A stretch of 54,223 nt of DNA from Haplosporangium gracile (GCA_015499985.1 JAAAUF010000032.1:1-54223), one strand, 5' to 3'. Shown: positions 1 to 10,682, counted from the stretch's first letter. The notes: generated by a model from the sequence alone, not told the origin. Program-made: numbers and translations.

Positions 1-2352
1 TTTTTTTTGGCTCATTAGGTATGTTTTATTTGGTCATGGTCACGACGATCATGGTCCTCTTGATCTGGAGCTACTTCTTGGCTACCTTTACATCACCAGG
101 ATACCCCTCTGAGGTAGGGCACTTGCATGCCCACTCATTTGCCCCCTGTCTATGCTTACAAGCAAATCATTCAATGGATAAACCGATCCCGAAGTTGCTG
201 CATATACTTAACAGTTGTTCCCCCTCCCCCTTTTTTTTAATTCGTGTTAGATTTTGCAAAAGTACTCAGGATACAACAGTGCAGGTTATCAAGAGGAATC
301 TGTCAACGTTGGACTCCTGGAACCTGAGCAGTTTTATCTCTCATCTGCCCCGAGCGCCAACAATTCACCCCTGATGGCAGGTGAGAGACGATCGGTGGCT
401 GTCAGAGATCGTACTCGACAGGCAGTAACTACGAGACAACTTGGGGTGGAGAGGTTCTCGGAAGACATCGATGTTGCAGATTCGACAACATTACACCCTG
501 CCCACCCACATAGTGACTCGTGGTCTCAGCAGACCTACCCTATATCACACGACCACCATCACCCCACAGCGTCGATCCATACACCACCACCACTGGAGGC
601 CATTCGTAGCAAGCAGCAGTTACACACAGTCGTCGACCTCTCGGACGATGCGCTGGATGGCAGGACGGTTCACGAAAATTATGGAAGTGAGCAGGTTGAA
701 GGAGAAGCAAGGGGTCGGAGTGGATATGAAGGTGATGAAGAGGACGCAGAAGACAATGTGCCATTGGGACTCTCATCAACTAGGCGGTTTACGGTCAAGC
801 GTGATGGCAAAATGCGATACTGCCAAAAGTGCAAGTAAGTTCAGCGTTATGAATCGCATCTTTCCAGTTGCAGTAACAATTGGAGACATGTAGCGTTTAG
901 ATCTCTTCTAGTTTTCTTTGTTGGCTGATCCGGATTCTAACTGAACTCTTTCTTTTTGACGACTGTGCTTGTTAGATTTGAGAAGCCAGATCGGACACAT
1001 CATTGTTCTTCTTGTAAGCGGTGTGTTCTCAAGATGGACCATCATTGCCCCTGGCTCAACAACTGTGTCGGACACAAAAACTACAAGGCCTTTTATGTAA
1101 GCACCTGGACTCAGCATTAGGACCTGCAGCATGGCTATTTCGATAGGAAAATACCACTTTCATGGAAATTTGATTTGACCATTATTTACGTCTTATTTTT
1201 CATTCTTTGCAGCTTTTCGTCATGTGGACCGCGATCTACTGCGTTGTTCTTGTGGCATGTACGATACCTGTCGCTGCAGAGGTCATTAGCGCACCATACG
1301 TAAGTCTTTTTTATCTCTCTCGATCGATCAGACTGGCCTGCTGTTTTACTTTGTGCTACGTAATAACAGAACCTTAACGTTGCTTCGTCTACTTCCTTAA
1401 TTTGTAGAGCGAAGATCTGTTTGACCCTCAATGGATTTTTATGATTCTAATTGGCGTTATTTTCGGTCTTTGTCTGGTTCCCTTTGCGATCCATCACACG
1501 CTCCTGATCATGGCCAACAAGACGACGATTGAGAGTTTCGTGAAACACAAGTACCGGATGGGTAACCGTGGTGAGGTGATGCAGAGTCGTCTCCTGAACG
1601 TGTTTGATCTTGGCCGCAAGTAAGTAGACCGACTTCAGTTCTTTGGCTTTGCATGTGTTCGTGTTGGTTCTTATATTTAACAGACAAAGAAATATCACGG
1701 AGCACTAACAAAAAATGATCATCATTTTGGGTTTATGGAATAATCTGATAGGCAAAACTTTATTCAGGTGTTGGGGCCAACCTGGTACCTGTGGCTCGTG
1801 CCTGTGCGCAACTCGATTGGTAACGGCTGGTCATTCCCAGCAAGTGACTACGGGAGGAGTATGCTCCAAATGGACGAAGATCTTGATGGCTCAAGGTCGT
1901 CCTATGATAACAACAACAACAACAGCCACAACCACGGGAGCTATCCGCCTCTTCCACAACGTCGTGGCATGCCCCGACATTCAATCTCTCCTCTGCCGCA
2001 TGACCATTTATACCCCCAGAACCAGTCCAATCCCGATTACTCGACCTCCTATAACGCGGCGTATGATATGGAGGACAGCAGTTACAACAATAATAACAAC
2101 AGTAACATGGACGATTTTGATCAGGAACTTCATTATCGACGCGACAGCGACGAGAGTGACGACGATCTGCCTGGTGGTGGTGGTCGCGGCGGCGGAAGTG
2201 GTCGGAAGTATCATCAGCCGACACCTAGGCGGTTCCGACAGCAGGGTTTCATCCCTACGCAGCAGTTGTCGTCAGATGGCGAGGAGCCTGAGGAGTACTT
2301 GTATGATAGTGACGAGCCTGCAACCATCCACTTTTCCGACCATCATCGATGA
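1..2352 (+). CDS. DHHC-type palmitoyltransferase (Pfa3/ZDHHC2-15-20 type), 5' partial
   Basis: S-acyltransferase that palmitoylates cysteines of membrane-associated proteins. Proposed exons are ~19-113, 251-834, 976-1096, 1213-1299, 1408-1619 and 1752-2352, all in phase; the gene runs off the left edge, and an AG at 17-18 may be a splice acceptor. The first visible exon is a membrane segment ending in TSPGYPSE, the usual post-TM2 motif. Exon 3 encodes the zinc-binding cysteine-rich domain with [19 protein letters not shown], including the catalytic Cys. Exons 4-5 are TM3 and TM4, followed by NKTTIESF (TTxE motif). The acceptor at 1751 was chosen because it restores QNFIQVLGP, the conserved NxxQVxG box before WLVPV. 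About 195 residues sit between TM2 and the DHHC domain, longer than is usual, and the tail is a low-complexity Asn/Asp/Ser/Gly region. It converges on COX5 203 bp away. Confidence 0.9.
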
Positions 2353-2555
2353 TCTTGATATTTTGCCATTATTTACACTTGCCATTTTGTATCATAAAAA
2401 TATTCTCTTAATTTGTTTTAAAGAAAATGCAGGTAAAAAAATGTATATTGAGAACACTTGTAACAAATTGCTTTCGAGTGAGGAGAGGGGGTTTGGTTGT
2501 AATGGGTAAGTGGGCGGGGTGAGGGATGTCTTTAAAATCCAATATACTAGGCGCT

Positions 2556-3965
2556 TTAGTTCTTGGAGTTGGAGACGAAACCGGTACCCTTGTAGCCCTC
2601 GGAGGCGACTCCGGAGATGGGGTTGATCTTGTTGGCACGAGCATACTCGTTCGAGGCCTCCTGCCACTCCTTGGTCAAGGTGGCGGGTCTCTCGCTACCT
2701 GTTGCACATACGTGTCATACGTGTCGGGGATGGATAGAGAGTGGGACGGGAAGGAGAGACATAAGTACTTGTTGCGTTGTTGTTGTTATTTTTTTTTTCT
2801 TTTGGGCGTGCATATTTACTTTTGCCCATGTTTCGGAATGTCATAAACCTTTCGATCTTTCGGATGGGCTCCAATTGACAGTTCCGAACATTTCACATAT
2901 ATGCATTGGATTGGACATTTGAGAAAAAAAAAAAAAGTGTAAAAAGATAACATACCCTTGGAGCGGATCCAGAGGAAGAGAGCACCACTGACACCAACGA
3001 CAGCAGAGGTACCAGCAACAACCTTGACGGCGTGGCCGGGCCCGGTGAGGGGGGTGCGGGCACCGTGGGGACCGAAAGCAACCCAGTAGGCTAAAGCAAG
3101 AGGGAGATTGGGCATGGTGAGAATCGATATTTTTGAGGTTGTCTGTTTTTTGGAGTCCGTGTATTGTATTGTTTGTCGGTATTTTTGGGCAGCGTGCGTT
3201 ATTTTGTGTTTAAATGCGGAAAGTGGTGAGGGGAGGTCTTCGGGAAGATTGTGTTCGAAGGTATTCAAGTTTTCTTTGTTTGTCGCGTCCCTCTTCCTTC
3301 CTTAGCTGTGCGCGATCAGTCCTGACAAGGGGAAAGGAAGAAAGGGCGAGCTATGCATCCAAGAAGTCGGGTGCCGAAAAAGAAGTGTGTTCTCTTCTTC
3401 AGAATGACATTCTCTAGTTCCATTTCTGTCGAGAGAAAGAGAGAGAAGGCAGTTTGTTGGAGACTGGACGAGATTGAACGAACGCGCTTCCTGTGTCCTT
3501 TCCGATTGCTTCCATGGCTGAAGATGCTTTTGTCAAAGTGTTTTTTTTTTTTTTTTTTTTTAGCAGTGCTCTGGGTTTTCGAACCCCCGAGTTGCATTCA
3601 AAAAGTGCTTTTTTCCCATTCGGATTCTTGCGCTCGAGAGAGGAAATGCATAGAGGCTGCAAGCGAAGAAAAGATGGGTTGTTCCTGAAAGTGTGCATGT
3701 CGCTTTTGTGTGGCGTTGCATGGCCAGGGCCGAGGAGGAGAAGAAAAAGTCTCGTACCGGCCTTCTTCTGGTCAACGGTCATCTTGGACCAGTCGCCAGC
3801 CTGGGCCTTCTCGAGGTGCTTGGCAAGAGAACCCTGCTCCTGGACAGACAAGGTCTTCCAGCGCAACTCCAAGTTGGTGAGGGGAATCTCGGAGCTGACA
3901 GAGGTGGTGGAGGCGCAACGGCGCTGGGTGGCGCGGAGGGCAGGGCGAGCGAGGTTGCGGAGCAT
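2556..3965 (-). CDS. COX5: Cytochrome c oxidase subunit 5 (COX4/Cox5a family), mitochondrial
   Basis: Nuclear-encoded subunit of respiratory complex IV in the inner mitochondrial membrane. Minus-strand exons are 3965-3758, 3090-2956 and 2698-2556, giving 161 codons (yeast Cox5a is 153). The N-terminus MLRNLARPALRATQRRCAS is an Arg-rich presequence. The matrix part contains TNLELRWKTLS and DWSKMTVDQKKA, joined by the first splice to AYWVAFGPHGAR, matching the fungal Cox5 stretch before the membrane helix. Exon 2 holds the single TM (VVAGTSAVVGVSGALFLWI). Exon 3 gives TKEWQEASNEYA and ends in NPISGVASEGYKGTGFV, the family C-terminus. Intron 1 is long (667 nt) and contains a 21-base homopolymer (T on the plus strand) at 3541-3561. 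The next gene upstream on the same strand is uL16m. Confidence 0.93.
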
Positions 3966-4319
3966 CGTGGTAGTGTGGTGTAAAGGGAGAAAGGGGAAGG
4001 GAGAGAGATAGGGACAGTGAAGAAATCGGACAGGCGAAAAATCGCCGAGCTTTCAATTAGACATCGGGGAGGGAGGAGATCGTTAAAAAAAAATGTTTAC
4101 GTCACCGTGTTTTTACGGCGCGTAGAAAGCACGAGGAGCCGCCAAGGGTTGAAATTCTATGGTAGTTGGTTTATTCAATTGAAGTGAGAAATACTTCGAG
4201 TGAAGATGACAATGATGTGTGGCTGCATGGTTAATAGCATACTATGAATACGGGTGAAGGATGAAAGAAAAAGAAGAAACGGAAAATGATAAAAAAAACA
4301 AGCAAATGGGAAAAGCAGA
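3966..4319. other. Intergenic, COX5 upstream region
   Basis: A 354-bp spacer between the COX5 start and the end of the uL16m gene, both on the minus strand. It must hold the COX5 promoter and the uL16m 3' flank. The part next to COX5 is pyrimidine-rich on the minus strand, typical of leaders in this window. No ORF, RNA gene or clear regulatory box was recognised. Confidence 0.6.
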
Positions 4320-5129
4320 CTATGCGACAACTTCAGCCTCCTTGGCAACGACAGCAGGGGCAACGGGAGTAGCAGCAGGAGCAGGGGTAACGGCCTCGAT
4401 GGGGGTAGCGCCAGGGATGGCGCGGGGGATCTTGGGAGGCTTGATCTGCTCAGCCTTGACCACAAACTCGACGGCGACAGGCAATTTCGCCGACGCCAAT
4501 CTTAAAGCCTCCTTGGCGTGCTCACGACGGATTCCGCCGCCTCCAATCTCAAAGATGATACGGTTAAGTCCCACACGGGTAGCGTAGTAGTCGACCGATC
4601 CCTTTCCTTTGCCCATACGAGACTCGCCTCCCTTGGATGTAACGGGGATATCGGGGAAGACTCTGGTCCAGATCTGCGATCCCTTGACAGTCTTGATCTT
4701 CCTGCGGATGGTGGTGTGAGCAGCCTGGATCTGCTTAGCAGTTAAACGAGCGCCCTCCTTGATACGAAGTCCATACTCTCCAAACTCAACATAGGTTCCT
4801 TTGGTCGAGCCTCCAATTGGGATTGGGATTTTGCCCTTGTGCTTCTTGCGGTACTTCATCCTCTTGGGCTGCAGACTGTTGAAGCGACGCTGGGTTTTAT
4901 TCATGGGAGTCGCCAAGGAGCGCACTGCCGGTGACATGGTGAAAGTTGGGTTATGGTGAAGCGAAGGGAAGCCAGAGACATGGTTGCGGATAGACAAGGG
5001 CGATGAGGTCGAGCCGAAAGAAAAGTTGCGAACGAATTGTGACGGCGAGGCGGAGGTTGGTGCGAATGAGGGGCGAGCCGTGCTGAGGAGCAATGGCGTC
5101 CTTGAGAGGGCCCTGAAGAGCGATGCCAT
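4320..5129 (-). CDS. MRPL16: Mitochondrial large ribosomal subunit protein uL16m (Mrpl16)
   Basis: Component of the mitochondrial 54S ribosomal subunit near the peptidyl-transferase/tRNA entry region (family knowledge). Single uninterrupted ORF of 269 codons. Residues 1-70 are Ser/Arg-rich with few acidic residues, consistent with a long mitochondrial presequence. The uL16 domain follows from about residue 84: LQPKRMKYRKKHKGK, then GLRIKEGARLTAKQIQAAHT, IWTRVFPDIPVTSKGGESRM, GKGKGSVDYYATRV and REHAKEALRLASAKLPV. These are the bacterial L16 signature blocks. The last ~35 residues form an Ala/Pro/Glu-rich extension not needed for the fold. It lacks introns, unlike most neighbours. It is divergent from the Gis2 gene, with a 356-bp shared promoter region. 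Confidence 0.95.
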   Translation of the reverse strand: MASLFRALSRTPLLLSTARPSFAPTSASPSQFVRNFSFGSTSSPLSIRNHVSGFPSLHHNPTFTMSPAVRSLATPMNKTQRRFNSLQPKRMKYRKKHKGKIPIPIGGSTKGTYVEFGEYGLRIKEGARLTAKQIQAAHTTIRRKIKTVKGSQIWTRVFPDIPVTSKGGESRMGKGKGSVDYYATRVGLNRIIFEIGGGGIRREHAKEALRLASAKLPVAVEFVVKAEQIKPPKIPRAIPGATPIEAVTPAPAATPVAPAVVAKEAEVVA

Positions 5130-5485
5130 GTCTGTCTGTCTGTCTGTGTGTCGAGGTTGGTTTTGCTGAACGGAGCAAAATGCACTTCGGAGAAGTCGAG
5201 AAAGGTAAGTAAGAGTGCCCCTGAGTGGGGAGGAGAGAGGGATCGATGTGGCTTAGACATGTTTTCAGGCCATTATCCAGAGCGGGCAGTCACACTCATC
5301 ATTAAAAATTATGACGTCATCAAAATCCGCCAATGAAGGCCTGCCACTGTGCCAGAGAGGTGTAAACACTTCAAGCAAGGGGTGAAGGGAGGCAACCCTG
5401 AAGCCTAAAAAAGATTTTTTTTATTTGTTTTCACTCTTCTCTTTTTTTCCTCACCCCCTAATCCTTCTTACACCAATCTAACAAC
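5130..5485. promoter_or_regulatory. Divergent promoter region between MRPL16 and GIS2
   Basis: 356 bp separating two divergently transcribed translation genes. It contains the perfect CRE octamer TGACGTCA at 5312-5319, a CCAAT on the plus strand at about 5331, and a pyrimidine-rich leader just before the GIS2 ATG. Shared regulation of the two genes is inferred from the geometry only. Confidence 0.5.
5312..5319. promoter_or_regulatory. CRE octamer (ATF/CREB-type bZIP site)
   Basis: Perfect palindrome TGACGTCA in the divergent MRPL16-GIS2 spacer, about 165 bp from the GIS2 ATG and 185 bp from the MRPL16 ATG. Fungal ATF/CREB-type bZIP factors bind this octamer. Function here is inferred; an 8-mer can occur by chance. 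A second perfect copy lies upstream of the CsbD-like gene. Confidence 0.4.
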
Positions 5486-7157
5486 ATGTCTTTCCGTCCC
5501 CCCCGCACCTGCTACACCTGCGGCCAACGTACGTATCTGAGTGGTTAAATCTTGGTTTGGAGAAGTAGTGATGGTGAACCAAGTGTGGCGGTAGTGATTG
5601 AGAAGGAAGGGAGTGAACGAGGTGGTAGTAGTTGGGGAGAGGTGTTTTTATTTCTTTTCCTTTCATGCGCCAACAACCAACCAACCTATTCGACCAACCG
5701 ACAACCAGGACACATACAGACCCCTGCCGATACCTCTCAGTCCAGCCCTGTCAGTTCAAAGCAACTTCTGCGACCCCGATCTTCTTTATTTCTCAGCAAT
5801 ACCGCAATGACGATCTCGACACCTTCGACCCGCCAGCAGTGTTTCAGGTGATCTCGCTCCTGCGGATTTAAAATGACCTCGTGATATATTTTGTGGAGGC
5901 GAGTCATTTTATCACTTCTGACGCTTCCTGAGCTGAACCACCTGCGGCGCCTGTCAAAAATCATCAATACAATACCCACGGACGATCCTTATGCGCGAGA
6001 GATACAGACCGTCCCTCCATCTCTGCGATATATCAATGAAGGCCCAGCCGCACTCATCGATATCCTCTTTCATTTTAATATGAAATAAGTCCTTGTTACC
6101 ATAATAAAGCGAGGCGAGGACGAGGAGGTGTTGTTTATTTCTCAAATAACATCTGTCTATCATCATGATATATTATCTCTATTGACGCTTCTCGACACGT
6201 AAAAGAAGGGAAATGAAGGAGAAGAAGGAAGAGGATGAGAGAGTGAGCGAGGTGGTGGCGGAGTGTTTTTTCCCTTTGTAGTTCATACTTTTTTTTTTCT
6301 CTGCCCACGCATCAATGTTGTTACTGCTGTCTGATTGCTGATATCTTCCTTACTTTGTCCACACATTCTTTTCTGATGCCCTATGTTTTTTTGCATGCGG
6401 ATCCCTCTTGATTTTGCTTCCTCTACATTATACCTATTGCGCCCTTGCCTGTCCATGTCCATACTTGAAATTATAACAAACAGCCGGCCACCAGGCCCGC
6501 GACTGCCAGTCTGCTGGTACTCCTCTCTGGTAAGTGTCTCTCTTTTTCCAACCTTATGTATATCGTCGATACCACATCCTTTGCTGTATTCGCATATTAA
6601 TAAGTAAACTCTCCTCAACCTCGCCTCTCTAATAGCTACAACTGCGGTGAGTCTGGTCACATCTCCCGTGACTGCACCGGTGAGCGCAAGGAGAAGTCCT
6701 GCTACAAGTGCAACCAGGTCGGTCACATCTCCCGCGACTGCCCTTCCGCCCCCGCTGAGGGTTCCGGCCCCGAGTGCTACAAGTGCGGCAAGGCTGGCCA
6801 CATCTCCCGTAACTGCCCTGAGGGTTACTCCAGCGGCGGCCGCGGCTATGCTCCCCAGTCCAACCAGAAGACCTGCTACACCTGCGGTGGTTTCGGCCAC
6901 ATGTCCCGCGACTGCAACCAGAGCTCCAAGTGCTACAACTGCGGTAACAGCGGCCACATTTCCCGCGAGTGCCCCGAGGAGCGCAAGGAGAAGGCTTGCT
7001 ACAAGTGCAACGAGGTCGGCCACATCGTAAGTTCTCAACTCCGACTCTGCTCTTGTCGTTGATCTTTTTTTTTGTTAGTTTGTTCATGCTTTAGCTTACT
7101 CTTTTTTTCTTTTCTGGCTTGTTCTTCTAGTCCCGCGACTGCCCCCAGCAGGCTTAA
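5486..7157 (+). CDS. GIS2: CCHC zinc-knuckle nucleic-acid-binding protein (Gis2/CNBP)
   Basis: Cytoplasmic single-stranded nucleic-acid-binding protein that associates with mRNAs and translating ribosomes in yeast and animals (family knowledge). Exons are 5486-5528, 6484-6529, 6636-7026 and 7131-7157 (168 codons plus stop). Seven C-x2-C-x4-H-x4-C knuckles follow one another: CYTCGQPGHQARDC (split by intron 1), CYNCGESGHISRDC, CYKCNQVGHISRDC, CYKCGKAGHISRNC, CYTCGGFGHMSRDC, CYNCGNSGHISREC and CYKCNEVGHISRDC (split by intron 3). Yeast Gis2 also has seven, in 153 residues. Gly/Ser/Arg linkers such as SSGGRGYAP separate knuckles 4 and 5. Intron 1 is 955 nt, very long for this genome, and interrupts codon 15. 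The coding exons are GC-richer than the flanks, as expected of a highly expressed gene. Confidence 0.95.
5529..6483 (+). other. Long first intron of GIS2
   Basis: 955-nt intron with a GTACGT donor and AAACAG acceptor, positioned after only 43 coding bases. No box C/D or H/ACA snoRNA and no conserved ORF was recognised inside. Short ORFs such as 5891-6088 have no recognisable motif. Its size relative to the other introns makes it a candidate for regulatory content. Confidence 0.6.
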
Positions 7158-7323
7158 GTTTCTCCTTGTCCTACAACAGGCCTCACAAGTGTTGCGAGTT
7201 GGATGAAAATGTGCTTTGAAGCGAATGAAGTTGAATAAATATGACTTTTGTCTTTGACACCATCATCGCGCCCTTTTTTTTTTGTTATGCTTTTGTTTTA
7301 TTGTGTCGATGTAGTCATCTCTG

Positions 7324-8705
7324 TCACTTTTGTTTCTTTGGTTTGATGGGTGTTCTTGTGGTCACTTGTATCTGGTTACAGGCTTGCACTAGGAGCTGTT
7401 TCCGACCTTGGGGGACAGGATCTGCAGACTCTCGCCGGTTCAACTCCTCCATGATCATCAATGCGACCTCAAGACATACTACTAGCACACACCGCTTCAG
7501 ACGCAGCGTGAAATCCGCGGTCTTGTTGAAAGGAAGGATCGTCGACCGGATCTCGTGTAGCCTGAACACGCCCATGAAATCGAGCGCATAAAATATTGGC
7601 CGAGCATTGAACGATGTCGACTCAAACACCCGCATCGACCGAGGCGGTAACAGTCCGTTTTCACAGATTTCCTTGAGTTGGGACTGGAACGTGTCACGCA
7701 AATCTCTCTTCAACTTGAACTTGTCTTCGGCTCGTCTGCTCGTATCGCTCTGGGCGATGGCTGATGCCTCTGCGAGGTAGATGTGGTACGGTCCCCAGAA
7801 CGCCACGCCGTCGGCCATGTGTGTTTGGGCTTTGGTGTCAAGGAATGGGCTCCAGTGGGCGTTCTTTTTCTCCTTGACGGCCTTGACGGATACTTCGAGG
7901 TAATGCGTTTTAGTGCCTGTGAGCGTCAGCGCTCCTCCGATGACTGTCTATGTCATGTCTGAGAATCCTTCGTGCTCTCTTAAGTCTGCAGGGATTTGGT
8001 CAGAAAACCGAAAGTACTTTAAGCTACAACTTAGGGGGGGGAGTATGATATGCATTCATTGCCGATACACCATCAAACACTCGAACGTTCAAGAACAAGA
8101 GAGAGAAAGGCAGGAGACGTATTAGGAATACAGAATGCCATGGATGTATTCGGCAACAGGATCCTGCATGGCCTTGGTGCGCGACGTTGCCAGCGAATTT
8201 TCAAAAGAATGTGGACGATTCAGCACTCTGGACACAGTATCCGCCAAACCTGGCCGAACCTCGTGCGATGATTTGGTAGGCGATATATCCATCAGAGCTG
8301 CACCTAGCTGCTCAGCTGTCAGAGAGAGTGCAAATCCGGATCAATCACTCAACTCTGCAATGTCGTCGCGTACGAGTTCAAAGATCTGGGGGGTTTTCGA
8401 TTAGTATGTTCAAAAGAGTTTTAGGACGTTGTGTCCCTCTGCGGTCTATGAGACCTCCTGGTCCACTTGTGAGAACAGGCCGAGCCCTATTGTAGGGATG
8501 GTAGCAGATATTAGGATGTCCTGTGTTTATTTTTCCTATTTGGGTTGGATACAAAAGCCAACATGAATCAGAAGATAGTAAACCTACTTATGGGCGGTAT
8601 CAATGGCTGCTCAAGAATAACTACAGGATCAGATAGTTCCTTGGAATCATCCTCTATCCTTGTCTTGATATCGACCACCGCGTCTTGTGCACGTTGCGGA
8701 CTTGT
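7324..8705 (-). pseudogene. Decayed multi-exon gene of unrecognised family
   Basis: Minus-strand coding-like sequence that I cannot assign. Likely pieces are ~8705-8590 (reading SPQRAQDAVVDIKTRIED), 8385-8132 and 8023-7324. The middle piece follows a consensus-like branch point (TACTAAT) and a CAG acceptor, and reads IFELVRDDIAELSD, then stop TGA at 8341-8343, then SGFALSLTAEQLGAALMDIS. Splicing a GTATTC donor at 8131 to a TAG acceptor at 8024 joins ...VAEYIHGIL to LKYFRFSDQIPADL in frame. This frame meets an amber codon at 7948-7950, then continues 208 codons to 7324. The downstream part is mixed alpha/beta-like (for example HYLEVSVKAVKEKKNAHW and RMFES-like segments). Two nonsense codons in otherwise coherent frames indicate a pseudogene, unless they are sequencing errors. 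The donor joining the first piece to the middle one is not in phase. No domain, signal peptide or transposase motif was recognised. Confidence 0.55.
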
Positions 8706-10682
8706 CTATGGTGATACACAAAAGTACGAAGAAGAGCAAATTAAGTATACCACTGAGATAATGGAAAATAGTGGAAAGCGTCGCGTTTGTTCGTTTGCTC
8801 ACCTTCGGTGTCCCTGTATTCTTTTTGTGCCTCTTCTCCTTTTTCATCCAAACCTGACGATGATAAGTGGTGTTTGCTAGTCTTTGGCAACACTCCTGTC
8901 AAACGGGATTTCAACAAAAAGGCGAAATAAAATGTTTAATGATTAATACCGGACATAACATATCAAACCATCACCGCCTTCCCAATACACTCCAAAAAGA
9001 AGAAATAAAAACGCGAGCACTAGCGTCTCTTTTTTTTTCAATTCACACGATAGTTGCGTTTGAAGTTTGAACATGGGGGGTTTTTTATTACTGCCAACGA
9101 TATGTTTTCTCAAATATTCTGAATCCACTATTTTCATGAGAGAAACGCGGATAATGTTAGCGCTGGTTTTGAAACGAACGCGTTACATTAGTTGATTTCT
9201 TTCTCAAGGTGGTACCGTTTCATTCCGTGCGAAGACATAGTTACGTGCCAATCTTCCATGGTAGTGTGTGATCATCAATCTCGTCATGAACATCAAGGTA
9301 TCTAGTCCTGAGAGAGACTAATGAAATACAAAAGCAATAAGGAAAGACACTAAAACGAGACAAACTAGGAGAAGGGAGAAGAATACAAAAGGTACTCTGT
9401 GGTTGCGATTGTAAATGGTTGCGATTCCAAATCACAAAGAGTACCCTATTACGTCGCGCAGAGATAATAGGGCAAGCACATAGGCGGAGATAAAAAAAAA
9501 AGCATCAAAAACTGTTCTATAGTTGCTTACGCCTGTGCGTCGTACAGAGGCAACAGCGTTAAACGATTACTCTAGTAGAACTAAACACACGAAAAAAAAG
9601 ATGCGGTTGGACAGATTCGGTCGCCCAAAATGCGAAGAGATAATAAAAGGACAAAGATGCCCCATAATTGCGATTCCAAACCACAAAGGGTACCTTGCTG
9701 CGTCACGCAGGGACAACAGGGTAAGCAACCACTTGTGCTGAACTGTTTCTTGGAAGAGACCACGGGTTCAAGTAAATGAACAGTTTGTACCCTCTCAAGA
9801 ATAAATGCAATATAATGAGAAGACAAATAGAAAAAAACTTACATAGCTGCCCCATGATTGCAGTACTCTAGTGCGTCGCGTAGAGACAACAGAGCACGCA
9901 ACCACTTTTGCCGAGCTGGTCGTCAAAGAGTGACTATAGATTCAAGCGGATGCACAGCGCGTACGATGGAATAAAACTCCAACATAGTGAACAACAGCAG
10001 TAGGAAAATAAAAACAGAGATAAGAAAGGGGAGGATGGAGCTTGTTGGTGATTTTACGGCAACGGCATCTTGTAGGACGTCCTGATGGTCCCGATGGTCC
10101 CATTTTCCTATCTGCTGCGCTTACTTCTTCCTCTTCCGCCACCATTGACCATCAGAACCATCGCGAGGCGGACTTAACATGAAGCAAATTTAATGGTCAC
10201 GTGTAAATAGATAGTCGATAAAAGATTTCAACCGATGAACGTTTGATCCTTCCTTTCGCAAACGTATTTGTATGTAACCGGGAGACATCGCGACAGATGC
10301 TTGCAGTAGATGAAGGAACGAGAGAACCATCGATGGGCGTCAGCATTGACGTTCTGCACCCTCAATGCTCCATGGATTATGCCTCAGATACGCTGGGGCT
10401 TCAACAGTCTGATACAGGATGGATTAATGGATGGCCACTACTATCGATGGATGTTTTTGCCTTGCCAGACCTCTGCCTTTGTACTGATGGAGTAGCCCGA
10501 TCGGCTTAGTACTGTGCAAGGGGAAACCTCACTTCTCCGACATCAGCACACTTGAGGACTACTGCAGCCGATCCCTCAGGAGGAAACAAAGTGCGTTCAG
10601 GAGGTACCTACGTACAACAGCATCATCAGATCGCAGTACTCATCAACCGCCTTTATGGTCGTTTCGCTCTTTTAGTTTCGCC
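8706..10682. other. Gene-poor intergenic region
   Basis: About 2 kb without a supportable gene. It contains the degenerate direct repeats at about 9427-9910. The rest is AT-rich sequence with short ORFs lacking recognisable motifs, and at the right end the uS2 promoter with a leader ending in CTTTTAGTTTCGCC before the ATG. A possible additional upstream exon of the decayed gene lies around 8795-8870 on the minus strand but could not be phased. Confidence 0.6.
9427..9910. repeat. Degenerate direct repeats with CGTCRCGCAGRGACAACAG-like core
   Basis: Four diverged copies of a short core begin at about 9452 (CGTCGCGCAGAGATAATAG), 9538 (CGTCGTACAGAGGCAACAG), 9701 (CGTCACGCAGGGACAACAG) and 9874 (CGTCGCGTAGAGACAACAG). 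Shared flanks include a preceding CCCCATRATTGC block at about 9660 and 9850, and a following GCAACCACTT at about 9724 and 9898. Spacing is irregular (86, 163 and 173 bp), so this is an eroded repeat rather than a clean satellite. There are no CRISPR-like regular spacers. Origin unknown. Confidence 0.55.

Noticed and set aside
6629..7087. Minus-strand Cys/Arg-rich ORF opposite GIS2
   Set aside because: It is the antisense shadow of the zinc-knuckle repeats; Cys codon periodicity belongs to the plus-strand gene.
9760..9790. T-loop-like GGTTCAAG suggesting a tRNA
   Set aside because: No acceptor stem, D-loop or anticodon arm can be folded around it.
9427..9910. CRISPR-like array
   Set aside because: Spacing is irregular, repeats are diverged, and the genome is eukaryotic.
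10243..10509. 88-codon ORF upstream of RPS0
   Set aside because: No domain and it lies in the RPS0 promoter; looks like chance.
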